Part shown: one piece after another, positions 12,355 to 25,300 of the stretch
Position numbering within the stretch: position 1 is the stretch's first letter
Layout of the letters: every line of letters starts with the position of its first letter
Assembly (NCBI RefSeq): GCF_001540865.1
Contig: NC_033633.1
Location: 10,886,917 to 10,950,916 of the forward strand
Origin: Ananas comosus
Taxonomy: Eukaryota > Streptophyta > Magnoliopsida > Poales > Bromeliaceae
Direction of reading: 5' to 3'
Length of the DNA stretch: 64,000 nucleotides
Notes under the pieces: generated by a model
Told to the model about the DNA's origin: nothing
What the model saw: only the letters and a program-made list of their open reading frames with translations
Database searches by the model: none
Translations under genes and position numbers: made by a program

Positions 12355-13676
12355 AATGTACTTTTAATTATGTAGGCTTTAATTTAATTTGGGCATATAT
12401 TGTTGGCCCATAAAATAACCAACAAGTACAACCGGCAATTGAGGCCAACTCTAAAGATTTATAACACACTCTCTCTTCAGACTTTCACTGTCTGCATAAG
12501 CCTAAAATCATGGATAATACTTTAATTTCCAATCCTTAAATTTTTTTGCCCTTCTTCTCTCTCTTATCCGTCTCTCTTCCTCGTTCTCCTCAGGATCTCA
12601 CCCAGTAAAGACAGCTTCATCAGCTCACATTTCTGGCAATTATTTCTGTGTATTCTTGAAATTGGACATGTTGCGTCAAATTGTAGGTAATTGTTATAAA
12701 AATTAAACTAATTGATTATATAATGTTGAGAATTTCAATCGGCCTCGTTTAGATTATATAATGTCGAGAATTTCAATCGGCTCGTTTAGATGCTCGGAGC
12801 TCGCGACCTTGAAATTGGCTCGTCTTGAGCTCTGGCTGAATTAATTTCAAGCCGAGCTTGAGCCTAGATTTAGGCTCGAAATTAATTTCAAGCCGAATTT
12901 GAGCTGGCATAAGCTTGCTCGAGCTCGGCTCGTTTCCACCCCTATGTGTATATAAGGCTGGGTATTCGTGTGACTAATAACTGAGCTAAAGTATTTTGGT
13001 TAGTAGTTTAAGGCCAACAAATTATTGCAGAAGCTCAATCATGCAAAACTTCTATCTTTAGATCAAATGTAGATCACCTAACATAGTTTTGGCTTTATCG
13101 GAGTTGCGTCAATTGTGTACCTTTCGTGTTGTTTTCAGGGACGAAATTGCCTTCCAATACTCTCCGATGTCGGAAGATTCCGACGACTGTCGATACTGCG
13201 ACACTCCGTTGAATCCGAGTACTACCCAAACCGATCCAGCAAGCAGCCCTTCCAGTCCGGTCTCTCCTTATCGATACCCAAAACCCTATTCGGCTCCCTC
13301 TCCGACCAACACATTCCCTCTTCCGAGCTGCAACCTCTCCTCCGTCGTCTGCTCGCACCCCCGCAGAGGCGACTCGGAAGGCCGCTTCCCTTCCTCGCCG
13401 AACGACATGTGCCACGTGGCGGACCTCAGGAAGGCCGCGCTTCTGAGGTCGGTGCAGATGAGAACGCAGCCGCATTGCCCGCCGCCGTACGAACTGCCGT
13501 TCAGCTCGGGGCAAGAAAGCATAGATAGCTTCGAAGAGGGAGACGACCGGCCCGACCAGTGCGTCAAGTCTCAAGATGACGAGGCCGGCTATCACAGCCC
13601 GGAGCACGAAGCGGATTACATCGAGGATTGCTCGTCGGCGGATGGCACGTTGGAATCCAAGTTCAGCCAAGACTAA
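9989..13676 (+). CDS. Conserved plant protein of unknown function (3 exons, 261 aa)
   Basis: Exons are 9989-10138, 11287-11384 and 13139-13676. Donor and acceptor sites fit GT-AG and phases close (0, then 2). The protein begins with Met and ten glycines, then Ser- and Ala-rich sequence, then 'DDVYLDNLHSQKRYLSE' joined to 'IMASSLNGLSVGD' and 'LMESPARSDS'. The last exon has 'FQYSPMSEDSDD', Ser/Pro-rich sequence and an acidic tail ending ESKFSQD. No transmembrane segment or enzymatic motif is visible. I recall similar proteins across land plants without an assigned role; SP and acidic stretches suggest a regulatory, perhaps phosphorylated, protein, but that is inference. Both introns carry transposon insertions. 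Confidence 0.8.
10703..11232. mobile_element. Probable TIR element in intron 1
   Basis: The left end reads gatcctatttggatgtcgg and the right end, read inward, ggaccctgtttggatgcatg. A third, internal copy of the word (gtcttgtttagatgtcag) lies near 10940. The region is non-coding and inside intron 1 of the 3-exon gene. The target-site duplication could not be fixed. Confidence 0.5.
12124..12944. mobile_element. hAT-type MITE, 821 bp, inside intron 2
   Basis: Ends TAGGGCTGGCAAACGAGC and, read inward, TAGGGGTGGAAACGAGC are inverted repeats. A perfect 8-bp duplication TGTGTATA flanks it (12116-12123 and 12945-12952). The arms are rich in 'gctcgagctcgg' words, and an AT microsatellite occupies 12302-12353. 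No transposase frame is present. The insertion accounts for nearly half of the 1754-bp intron. Confidence 0.85.
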
Positions 13677-14308
13677 GACTTGTTCAAATTATGTTTCACT
13701 AACTGGATGATTGTTTCTACTGCGGGGCGAGGTTCTACGACGCATTCGAAACATCTTTTGGCGAAGCACGAGAATGTTTCAAATGGCCTTGTTTTCGGTG
13801 TTTCCTAACCGCATTCTTAGTTGCTAGCATTCTCGGCGCAAAAGCTACTCGGCTCAACTTCGTCAGATCAGTAAGTTTTCATTTAGCGGTATCCACCGCT
13901 TTTGTCAATGTATTGAGATGCAGCATGAATTTGTGGCAATGGAGCATCTCTAATTATCTTGTACATAGTAGGAACTGTGTTATTTTTGTTATTAGTTGGG
14001 TAATAAGCATGAGGAGATCTTCAAACATTTTGTGTTTTATGATACCCTTCAGTTTTTATTAAAATGGTTGCTAGATAAGAAGGATATCAAGCAACAATTT
14101 ATTTTATTTCTTTTCTTCTTTTTTTTTTTCTCTCTAAACTTGTCATTTATGGTCCAACCAGAGAACATTGCAAGCTTTTCAACAATGACAAGAATATGAA
14201 ATCTACATATATTTATGTTTAAATAGAAATAGCGAAAATGTTTTATTTATTTCGAACTGAAAACTTATATCTATTTAATTTAGCCTAAATTTTAATATTT
14301 TATAATCA
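13677..14308. other. 3' UTR and spacer
   Basis: Probable 3' UTR of the preceding gene followed by AT-rich DNA. No gene recognised. Confidence 0.5.
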
Positions 14309-14812
14309 AGGGATAATTGCCTACATACTCTTCAAAACTTCAGAAATATTTTATTTATTCCTATTTTTTTCTTTCCAATATACTCCTTATATATTCTACC
14401 GTTATTCCAAAATACTCTTGCAGTTATCACTTGTTAAGTTAATTTAGATTAAATGTGAGTTAAATATCTACTAGAATTTAAAAAAAAAAAAATCAAAATA
14501 CCCCTTTTATCCTTAACTTAAGAGCAAATAAGAAATATTGGTGATGGCAGAAATGTATATTTGAAAAGATCAAAAATTAAAATACCTTTTGTACCCCTAA
14601 CTTAAGGACAAATAAGAAAAGTCCATGATGGTAGAAGAGTATATTTAAAAGGATAAAGTAGTAAATTTATAAAAATAACAGTTATTTTATAACTCTAGGA
14701 TATATTTGAAATAGGCTGGAACGTAAAAAGAGTATTTTCAATATTAGCCTTCCAAGAGGGGTAAATCAAAAGGTCGAAAACTTTTTTAAGAGTATATAAG
14801 CAATTACCCCTT
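14309..14812. mobile_element. Fold-back MITE, about 504 bp
   Basis: The left end (aagggataattgcctacata) and the right end read inward (aaggggtaattgcttatata) are inverted repeats. The arms contain paired 'aaaataccctttgtaccc' and 'gtatatttgaaa' words. Related but partial copies lie at about 26985-27465 and 21010-21115. It separates the tail-to-tail genes ending at 13676 and 15238. Confidence 0.6.
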
Positions 14813-15237
14813 GTAATTAAATATAATACTAAAATAATAATATATATAACTTTTTCTATGTAATTTCCACAAACCAGTTCCAACCTTAACCAGCAAAGTT
14901 CACATTACCTTCGCCAAAAGCATAAAAGCTATAGTATGCCGACAAATCGGAAGCGGATAATATTTATTAACTTTACTCCAAAACACATAACCCATAATCT
15001 AAATGCTCAAATAATCTCAAAATGCATCTATCAATCTTCGCAATCCAAGTCAAAGTGTCCGTGATAACTTAATCATGTAAAGCGAAAACGATACCAGGAA
15101 AAAGGTTTTGGAAAGTTGCAAGAGTGTGGAGGTAAGAACCCTAATTAAACCCTGTAACAGTTCCACTTGGTTGAGGTGTCACTAATTCTCAGAATGTTTC
15201 TCATCTAGTAATCAAAGTTAGCGGCTAGAGATTGAGA

Positions 15238-15527
15238 TTACGCTGCGAATGTCGACAGGATGTTCTTCTTGATGATGAACTCGTCGGCCTTGGAGGAGCT
15301 GATCGACTGCAGCATGATTTCGAAGATGAATTTAAAAGTTGCTCGGCCTAAGAAAAGGCTAATCTCTTTGACCAAAAAAGCGAAAAAATGAAAAGGAATA
15401 GTTTCTGCCAACCTTTTCTAGCATGCGTTGAAGCCTCTGGATTTCATTCTTCGCGTAGTCGGTGCCTTTGTCGAGGCAACTCTTCGCAGCTTTGAGATAA
15501 ACCTTACCATACCTGAAATTCAAAGTG

Positions 15528-15577
<50 letters not shown>

Positions 15578-18500
15578 AATTGTTAGTCTAACTATACAAT
15601 GCTACATTAACTTTATTTTTCATTTAATCAAATACGCAACTACAAGAAATAATGAAACCAATTGTGATCATTAGAATTTCGAAAGAAGGGTAACAGTAGT
15701 TGCAGAATCAAGAAATCATTAAATTTAAAATCTATTAGTTTCTTTTGAATTCAACCAATTGTTAGTTCTGTGACGAAAGCAGAAACAATACCTTGCGGCA
15801 GACCCTGTCAGTTTATCAACCTCCTCTTCGATGCGAGAGAGGACTTGCTTGCGCTCATCATTACTGGCACTGACGAATTCCTTCACCAGAGCATCTAAGC
15901 TTGCAACAATTCCGGCCTGCATTAGTTACAAAGATGATCAAACGAAACAAATCAAGAGAAAAAAAAAAAAGGGGCATGTAGATAAGCAAAAATCCCATAT
16001 TGTGTCGGCTACTAACTTCAGAAGTCAGTTGGCCCTTCGTGTCACGGCTAGTGCCACACTTTTCATTAAGGAATTTAACGAAGTCGTCTAAATCCCGACC
16101 ACCATCATAATCTTCACCAGCTTTGTTGCCCTTGGGGAAAAACTTCAGGGTAGGATAGCCACTAACTCCATACCTGAAATTACATAAATTACACTATAAA
16201 TATAAGCATTCAAAATCGACAGAATTAATTCAAAGCAAAAAAAAAAAAAAAAAATTACAACTTGCAAGATAAATTCAAGCAATCTCTTGTCCAATGAAAT
16301 GAAAAAACATTAGAACCAACTAGAACACTTTATTATTGCAACTATTTGGTTCTGCGGCCAAGAACTGACAAAAGCTTCTAAGTGCAAAAAGCAGAAGGTC
16401 CAATTTAATGCTTCAACTTTTGCTGCAAAAGGAAGCAACTAGAAGCACTTCAAATGGAAAGGCTTTTAGTGCTTCTTTGAAGAGCTCTACTCACACAGCT
16501 CTCTACAAAACATTCACTTACTTTTCGGCCAAATCCTTGTATTTGTCTGCATCAACATTAGCAACCACAACATCCTCTTCCAATTTGTAAGCATTGGCCA
16601 CCTTCTCATATATCTACAAGATACAAAAGACAGTCACAATCTACTAAAAGAGGCGAAGATTCAGTTCATAGCAAAATTTCCTTACCTGAACAACATGACA
16701 TTTTGAGAGGGGCATTTGAATTTTAAAATTTTTATTTTACTACCAACCCTTTTCCATCACTCTTTTTTTTAAGAAAATACCATCAAGTTCTGTCAGAACT
16801 CCATATTCTGTCAGAAATAAGTTTCAAATACCAATGAGTTCAAGTAGGAAACTTTTTAAATTTGTAAAGTTCAGGGACGCATTTCAAAAAGCTCTATGGT
16901 TCAGGTAAGGTCTCCACACGTTTTTAATCATTATTATTTTGGCCCAAGCATAGAGCTCTTTCTACAAATTATCCAGATATATTTCTCTACTCACCGGGGC
17001 AAGATGCTTGCAATGTCCGCACCTGTTAAATAAATAACCAGGAAATTGTCAACCTATCTATTTGTCCAAACAAAACATGCCAAGATAAAATATAAAGAAC
17101 CTTGCTTTTACAAACTAACCATGGTGCATAAAATTCAACAAGGACATCTTTGCTCTCATCAAGAACAACTTGATCAAAGCTTTCTGGTGTCAAAACAACT
17201 ACACTGGAAGGTACAGCTGCCAACTTTACATTTGTCCCTGTAAGGAAATAACCCATAGATCTGTTAGATATAGTTACAAATTTCGCAATCATTAGGAAGT
17301 TAACAGCACATGTCAGCTCGAGAGTTCAGAAGTTATTTCTCAACTTCCATCTTGCAAAAAAAAAAAAAAAGCACCAAAAAGAAAGAGAGAAAAATTAATA
17401 AGAATATTTATTGCGAATGGTTATGATAAAGTCATAAAGTGAAGGAAATACAGCTATTATTTAAAGATATAACAAGGTTAAACTACTTCATTTTTCATCT
17501 ATATTCTCTTCCAATTTTGTTCTTCAAAGCAATACAAATTTGCCACAAGTTTGAAGGTTAACCAACTAAGCAGGACTGTCGAGAAAATAATGCAGTCAGA
17601 GTTGAAATAGATGTTAACTTCATAAAATGAGATAGTTCAATGATTGAAGGCATCATAACTCATACATATACAGTACTAATTCGTAACTAAGATGGTTATT
17701 CTGAATTTTTTTTTTTTTTAACACTATCACTTTTCCCCATCAATACCATAAGGTTCATCAATAACACATATTACAGTTGAAATCATCTCTCACACTGTTA
17801 AACTAGTGCAGTAACTTAAAGAATCAAATAATTTTAACTGCTCCAACTAAGTACATTTGATAGGTATCACAGTCCCTAGCAACTGAGAGCATTACCTCCT
17901 TCAGTGTTTACAAACTCTGCAAGGGCTTCTGCAGTTCGTGCACCTTCATACCTATTTTAAAAATATTAACTAGTTAGCATTACAAGCATATTCCAATCCT
18001 AGAAAATGGGAAATAGCAAAATTATCAGATAGAAATGGATCAATTAGGGATTAACTATAGTTTGGCACTCACTTTTTCGGTTCCAAGGAACCTTTCGGAA
18101 ACCACTGGATTGTTGGGTATCCAGAAACCCCATATTTGCTGCACAAACTCTTGTGCTCATCACAGTCCACCTAAAGATATGAAAGGTAAAATAAGCAAAA
18201 TTATTAAGTTAGAGAAATTGTATTCACCTTAATATAACCTAATTAACACAAGATAAAGCTTTCAAAATTGGAAGCAAAAACAGGAACAGAATGTAAATTT
18301 ACTATAAAGACAAGGTGAGCATCATCAGTAGTTCACCAAAAATGAGTAAATAATAAGATTTTTTCATTTTCAAGTGGGAGAAATGTAAGTAAGCTAAGAA
18401 AGAAAATCAACTAACCTTTCCAATCAAGACAGATTTAGTTTTCTTGAAACTTGCGCCGACCTTTTCATACTCTGGGGCAAGCTTCTTGCAGTGTCCACAC

Positions 18501-19824
18501 CTGCCGAGGAGAAGCATCAGCAAATAATCTAAGAGACTTGTATAATGAGACCGTAGCGAGATTAAGCACTCCCAGGTAGGGGGGAAAAAATTTCTTCTTT
18601 TTTTTTTTTTTGCAAGATTAAGCAACACCTCAACACGAGAAACACTAAGCACCTCATAGAAGGACAAAAAGGGGGAGTATGAAAATGCCCATAGTAAGAT
18701 GAACACACTTTGAGCTAACAAAATGAAACAATATCATCAATCGCAGATATATATTACAAGGCCACTGAAACACATCCAAATTCAGCAATAAAAAACTCTT
18801 TTTCCTCATAAATATATACTCTAAACTAAAATTTACAGAAAAGGTATCAATATCCAAATTTTGAGCTCTAGAATAGGGCAAAGTATCCATAGATAAACTA
18901 AAAAAAAAAAACTTTTAATACCAGCAACGAGTGGCTTTCCAAAACTAGCATGTAAACAACTCCAATCAAATCAAAGATTTGAACTTTCTAATCTTAAATT
19001 CTTCATATTACAAGGTCCAACCTAGATCCATCCAATCCTAAAACGAGATCGTAACCAAAAAGATTGAGAGTTCAAACAACTTCTACCAACAAAGATCTCG
19101 ACTAAAGCATCATCCCTTTTCAAAATGGATCTATCGTGATCTAAAATATATCAAAATGTTCCCAAATTCACACAATATGCAGCAAGGCTACATCAAAACC
19201 TTTGAAATTGTATCAAAATCCTATCTTCGAGCTACTGCACAAAGCAAAATCTTCGAAGTTGCTTAATATCAAGAGAGAGCTAAAATTTTCTGTCCACAAA
19301 AACTTCATAAATGAATCCAGCCATATCAAAAAAAGAAAAAAAAAAAAAAAAAAAAAACTAACTAATTCGTTGTCTCATTATAGTACAAAGTCGAAGCGAG
19401 ATCCAACAAGCCCTATTACTAGATCGTAATTTGAAAAAATCTAAAGCTCAAACAACTTATCTACTCGAAATACCGGAATCTACCAACATAATTTACCGGA
19501 AAAACTCCTCAAAATGGATCAATCGCAATCCGATGCAAAAAAAAAAAAAAAATGATCCCAAAATTCACACAACACGCAGCAAATCCACATCAGAACCCAC
19601 AAAGCGCCTCAAAAAAGCTCGAAACACACAGGTCAAAGGGATCGTAGGGGCAGATCTCGCTACCATGGGGCGTAGAACTCGACGAGGGCGCCGCGATCTT
19701 GGCCGACCTCCGTCTCGAAGTTGGCCTCGGTGAGGACGACGACGTCGTCGTCGGCGAGAGAGACCGCGAAGAGCACCGCTAGGGTTAGGGTTACGAATGC
19801 GAACGAGATCCGAGATCGCCCCAT
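15238..19824 (-). CDS. PDIL2-1: Protein disulfide isomerase-like 2 (PDIL2-1 type), 362 aa
   Basis: Eleven coding exons on the minus strand: 19664-19824, 18416-18500, 18073-18170, 17896-17951, 17120-17237, 16995-17022, 16522-16613, 16017-16173, 15792-15916, 15413-15512, 15238-15306. All phases close to 362 aa, matching the family. The enzyme forms and reshuffles disulfides in the ER lumen. A hydrophobic signal peptide (about 1-25) precedes two thioredoxin domains, each with WCGHCK (residues 54-59 and 173-178). Each Trp codon and its CGHC are separated by an intron, so the active site is split the same way twice. A C-terminal ERp29c-like helical domain (about 255-355) ends in LSTFAA; PDIL2-1 proteins lack KDEL, so this is normal. 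The ATG at 19824 is the only one giving a signal peptide. Introns hold repeats but no disruption is seen. Confidence 0.93.
15532..15574. repeat. (AT)n microsatellite in PDI intron 10
   Basis: A nearly pure AT dinucleotide run within the intron between 15413-15512 and 15792-15916. Its copy number is likely variable. Confidence 0.85.
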
Positions 19825-20037
19825 CGTCGCCTCCGCGATTCTTTTCTCCTTTTTTTTTATTATTTTTCTTTTTTAATTTTCGTAGTCGCCGACTCTTCTC
19901 TCCCTGCGCAGGCGAAGCGACGCACGAGTTATATGCAGCTCCAACGACTACCAAATAATAGTGGACATTTTGCACTTATGCCCCTAAGAAAATACAAAAT
20001 TTAGAAAAACCTTTATGTAGTTGGTATTTTGCATATA

Positions 20038-21018
20038 GGGAAACTTCAAATACCCATATGGGCCCGTTTGATTCGAGTTATGTAATATTACAAAGTATCT
20101 CGACATATCCAGGTATGTTGGATTTCGGCGTGAGATTACTACTAATACTGCATTAGAGTGTTTGGTTTAATACAGTAATGTAATACTAGATTACAGTGTT
20201 TATAGCATTAATATGTTTGGTTCAGTTTATAAAATTTAGTAATCATGACATAAAAGTATAATTTTTTTCAAAATTGCCCATGTTGTAGTCATTTGAATAT
20301 TATTTTTTGCGGAAATGACGAATGGAGGGAAGGAGATCGTGATAATTACTTGGGAGAACGACGCAATAGAAGATGATAGGTGTTCGTGCGCGAGAGTGAG
20401 AGAGAGACGTCGAGAGAGAGCGAGAGAAAGCGGCGTGCGAGAGAGAGGGCCGGGACGAAGGCGAGAGAGAGATGAAAATAATACTGTTAATTAAATTTGG
20501 GATTTTTGGAGGGTAAAATTGTCATTTTATATTATATGTAGTATTAACGGGTTTTAGTAATGCAAGATACACGACCCCCCTCCCGTTAATATTTTTGATG
20601 TAATCCTGCTCGATTTGTATTAACGACTAGATTACATAGCGGATTAACCAAATACAGTTATCCTGGCAGGATTGCCTGTAATCCTGTCAGGATAACTCGA
20701 ACCAAACGCACCCTATGTGGTTTCGCACTTTCTCACTTTAGTACCCTGTGGTTTAATATTTCATTAAGAGAAAAATAAAATCACAGAGTACTAACTTGAT
20801 ACAAAAATATAGGGTATTAACTTGATATAAAAATAAAACAACAAGGTACTAACTTGATACAAAAATAAAACCACAGAGTACTAACTTGATACACTTTAAA
20901 CACAGGGTACTAAAGTGAGAAAGTACGGAACCACAGGAACTAACTTGATACACTTTAAATCATAGGGTACTAAAATAAAAAAATGCGAAACTACGGCCTA
21001 GGGGGACTATTTTTAAAT
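20038..21018. mobile_element. Fold-back MITE interrupted by a second MITE
   Basis: The left arm begins gggaaacttcaaataccc and resumes after the inner element as tggtttcgcactttctcact; the right arm is the complement (tgcgaaactac... then ggggactat). The interior repeats 'gtactaacttgataca' several times. It belongs to the family found twice at 34424-35197. The inner element occupies 20060-20713. Confidence 0.7.
20060..20713. mobile_element. Inserted MITE, 654 bp, PIF/Harbinger-like ends
   Basis: Ends GGGCCCGTTTGATTCGAG and, read inward, GGGTGCGTTTGGTTCGAG are inverted repeats followed by TTAT. It is flanked by TAT on both sides (20057-20059 and 20714-20716), consistent with a 3-bp duplication, although the usual PIF/Harbinger target is TWA. 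A GA-rich stretch lies at 20390-20475. It has no transposase and is non-autonomous. Confidence 0.7.
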
Positions 21019-21239
21019 AACAGAAAATATACGAGGAGTATATAAACAAAATAGAAATAAATTAGATATTTTTGAAATTTTGAAGAGTATATAGATATAG
21101 ATAATTATCCTATTTTTTTAAATTGCACAGATAATATGATTTGTACATGCACGTAATAATTGTGAGCGGTCACATCCCAAACGGGCTTAATTGCTAAACG
21201 GATCCGAGTCCGATTCGAGTCCGATCCGATAAACAATCA

Positions 21240-22346
21240 CGAGGACCGCGACAAACCCTAACCCCCTCTTCGTCTCTGTCTCTCTCTCTCTCGCGCGCTA
21301 TCGCTCTCGCTTCGATCGATTCGTCGCCCTTTTCTCCTCCTCCTCTCAAATCTCCGACCAAGTGAGAGAGATCTCTTCGCTGGATGTACGATTGATTGGG
21401 AAAATCAGGTCTTTTGCGATCTTCGATTGCTTTTTAGCTTCTAATTTTGCTCGATTTCGTGGAAAATTAGCTGTAAAGGCAAGTAATTTTTAGTTTTTTT
21501 TTTTGGTTTGTGATTTAACCAGTATTGTATTGTGATTCGCCGTAGAAATAAGCTGATCGAGTAAAGCGATTTTGTCTCTGATAATTTTCACAAAAGCTTT
21601 GGGTTTACAATGCTTAGATTGTGGTTGGAAACTAGTGGCTTATTATGCTCATTGTACTTTAGCTTGTTTTTTTTTTTCAGATTCATGGAAAATAGATGTA
21701 GAGAGCATAGTACTTTTATGGGGACAATACAGAAATTTATATCTTGTTTTTCCTGTGAGTTTAGAAGTGCTAAATTGTAATATATTGTAGAGTGTGCTAA
21801 TTGGGCCAAGCAATTTACCTCAGATAATTTCCCCATCCATTCTTTGCTGAAAAGGACTAATCTTTGTGTTTATAATGCTTAGATTATGTGTAGAAAATTA
21901 GTTGCTTGCTATCCTCAGTTGCTTCCCAGCTTCTAGTGTTTTTTTTTTTGTTTTTTTTCCAATTCATGGGATATAAGCTATCAAACTTGTACTTTTTGAT
22001 GATTTTGTTTGTGATGGTATGGGTGACTAGATTAAAATGCCTTGTGGGAACGAGCTAATTGGGCAAAGCGATTTACCTCTAGTAATTTTCCATGTTAGTG
22101 TTTGCTGAAAAAGAACAAATTTTTGGGTTTATAATGCCTAGATTCTGGTAGAAAAATAGTGGCTTACTATGCTTAATTGCTTTTTAGCGAGAATTTTTTT
22201 GTTGAAAATAAATGGAAATAAGTGCTAATGAATCTAATTCTTTTGTGCCTATAAATTTTTTAATGGGAAACATGGTCATGATCTTATCGTTTTCCATAGT
22301 TCCTACAGAATCAAGTGGAAGGGTTGGTGGTTGATTGGAATCAGTA
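21240..22346 (+). other. Probable 5' UTR of the ZMAT2-like gene with an intron
   Basis: A CT-rich leader (21263-21345) with 'aaaccctaacccc' lies about 1 kb before the first coding ATG. T-rich and AT-rich DNA in between looks intronic, so a 5'-UTR intron is likely. Three related segments (words 'ggtttataatgcttagatt') occur near 21600, 21870 and 22125, an internal repetition. Exact UTR borders cannot be set by eye. Confidence 0.45.
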
Positions 22347-25300
22347 ATGGCCCACTCTGGGAGTAATGTAAGTATTTGCTCAAGTGCCTTTTTTTCCCTT
22401 GTTTCTTTTGCTTTCAGCAACAATCACCTCCAGAACGTTTGGCAAACATAAACGTTTGATGCTTTTACTGCAACGGGAATAAAAAAATAAAAAATTGAGA
22501 TTCTTAGTACCGAATTTGGATGCTCCAATTTGGTGCTTCTACTTTTGTTCCAGAGAGAATCTGTGGAAGTGATTTTGATATAATGATTCTCCGTAACACT
22601 AGTCGGACAACACTTTGTCAAACAGCCCTGCATCCTACATCAGAGCCAAATAGGTCTTTAGTTTTATATCAGTAGGTAATTGGTAGGATTGATGTAAAAG
22701 CATGCTGTTTTTCATGTGTACAGGCAGTTGGTGTGGACAATACCTTCAGAAGGAAATGGAACAGAGATGAGTTTTTGGAGCGAGCCAGAGAGCGAGACCG
22801 GGACGAGAAGGTACAAGACCTATCAATGATTAACACATCTGTTGTTTGTTTTTCTTTTCATTTAACTGTTCTTTTTTTTTTCCCTATAGGATGAAGAAAG
22901 ATCCAAATCCAAAGGTATGCTTGGAAAATACTAATTTTGTCAATAAAATGTATCTTGTATATTTATCTCTTATTGACAAAAATCAGATATGAGATCATGA
23001 TTTCGGTGCCTGCTTTACTATCTCTGCTTTCTAATCATACCTACATCCTTTCCTGCTGTTTTCCCTTTTTCCTTTTTCTTCTTTTTGTTGGGAATGATAG
23101 CGAAAGCTCCTCCCGTCCAAAGGAAACCGTTGAAGCACCGAGATTATGAAGTCGATCTTGAGAGCCGTCTGGGCAAAACTCAGGTTTGTCGAATTCTTCT
23201 TAGTTTTCCATTGTTTCCACAAGAATTAAGAGTCTTGCTTACTCAATGTGGTTATTTTGTTTGCTTCATCAGCTAGGATGAAACTTTAGGCCTAACTTCT
23301 TAACTTTTGTGCATGATAATTTTGGCATAAATTGTTTTAAAGCGTCAACATGTTCTTCAATCTTCACAAAGCCAGTTCTCCTTCATTACAATTTACAGGT
23401 ATTACCAGTGTAGCTAAGTTATAAATATATAATATTTTAATGGAAAGCCAAGGCTGAGGTCACACCCCTCTATTTTAAACGCTGCTACAACCCTCTAGTA
23501 GTCTTTACACTTAGGGTGGAAAAGAGAGAAGGGATGCATTTGTGTGCAAAGAGTCATTGCTTACACCATCTTCTGAGTGTTTCAGGGTTTTCATTGATTT
23601 TTCTGAAGCATGATTCTTTGGTTTTGCTGGTTACAATAAGAATGCACTTAATTCTTACATGCTGTATATTCTATCACTATAACTACTTCTTTCTACAATT
23701 AATTTACTTCTGTTGGCTTGAATTAAACTGGAATCCATCTACTAATGTACACATAGTAAATTGCAATCTAATGAGTATATGCCTCGCTGGAAATGCCAAA
23801 GGGTAATAGATCTGTCAACCATTTAGTTTTTTCTCATTAAATTTACATTCCAAGTTCTCATAGTTGTTCATTTTGTGTTGCAGGTGGTTACTCCCATTGC
23901 ACCGCTTAGCCAGCAGGTTAGTTTGACCTACTTTCATTTTCAAGAAACAGTTTTAGTATTGTATTATTTGTTTTCAAGAGTTACCTAATCGATATAGCTT
24001 CTTTTTTCTTTTTCTTTTTTTCTGTTATGTATTGAAAAAGAGTTCTTTCTCCACTTTGATTTCGTCTATGTTTTACTCAATTTTACCGCTGTAATGGTAA
24101 CTCGAATAGGAAGTTAGGAACCGACAACGTTGGCAACTACACGCAATGATGAGATTTTAGTGCTTAATATTTGAGCCCTATCTACCATTAGTAAAGTATC
24201 ACGCGGAGCAAAATTCTTTATGTAACAACGATATTAGACATTAGTCAACCATCAGTGAAATTCTGGATTAAGTAACAAAAACATTAGACATTTATACAAC
24301 CATCCTTTCTTTTCTTTCGGAATTGGGCTGGAGATGTTGGTGGGAGGGTGAGTTGGGGAACATCTCAGAAGTATGTTAATAATGATGTCTTTGGCTTGTC
24401 TTGTACTAACTTTATGTTCATACAGCTATGAACAGAAGCTTTGTAATTGCACTTGTTAAATAAATGATAGTTTTGTGTAAAATGAATTGGTTAGTTTAAA
24501 ACAGACATTTGTCAAACTGGCATATGGAATTTTATCTTCGGCTCTATTAGATTAAGATGCTTCTCTCCATACTCCCCACCCACCCAAAAGGAAGAAAATA
24601 AAAGAAGGTGCACACACTTTATGTGTAATAGATGATTTCATGCCATGGATATAACTTTTCGATATTCTAATATGCAACCTGATTACAGTGATAAACATCT
24701 TTACGGTCATGGCGTGTCGTTAAAGTTCAAATTTTCTTATCTGGAGCCAATAATGTTGAGAATTTAGAATTAATACTGCTTTGAAGGCTTATTTGTTTGT
24801 GGCAGAGGACTTCTTCTTATTTGTTAGGGTTTTTGTAGCAACAATTTTATGTATTTTCTTTGAATTGAATAAGAACTCACCCTTCTTCTAAATCATTCCA
24901 CATCCTAAGTGAAAATATTGTTTATTTTCGCTACTATATGAATATTTTTTATGTTTTGCAGGCTGGATACTACTGTGCAGTTTGTGAGTGCGTGGTTAAA
25001 GATTCAGCTAATTATCTGGACCACATTAATGGAAAGAAGCGTACGTTCTTCTGAGAATTGTCATATTTAGTGATCCTTCTCATAAAATATTCTTTAGAAG
25101 TTAATCGATGCTTTGACACCTTACAGATCAACGAGCTTTGGGCATGTCTATGCGTGTGGAGAGGGCTTCTCTTGAGCAGGTGTTTGTGCAATTCTTTTAA
25201 GTCAAAACGCAGAAATTTTGTACATCTATTTTGTGTACCTTGTGTAATTCTTTGTATTATTAAATCATCAAGTAACATACATACCTATCCAAAATTTATA

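Noticed and set aside
13095..13670. 191-codon minus-strand frame opposite the last exon of the unknown gene
   Set aside because: The plus strand has matching splice phases and conserved words; the antisense frame is Arg/Val-rich and has no counterpart exons.
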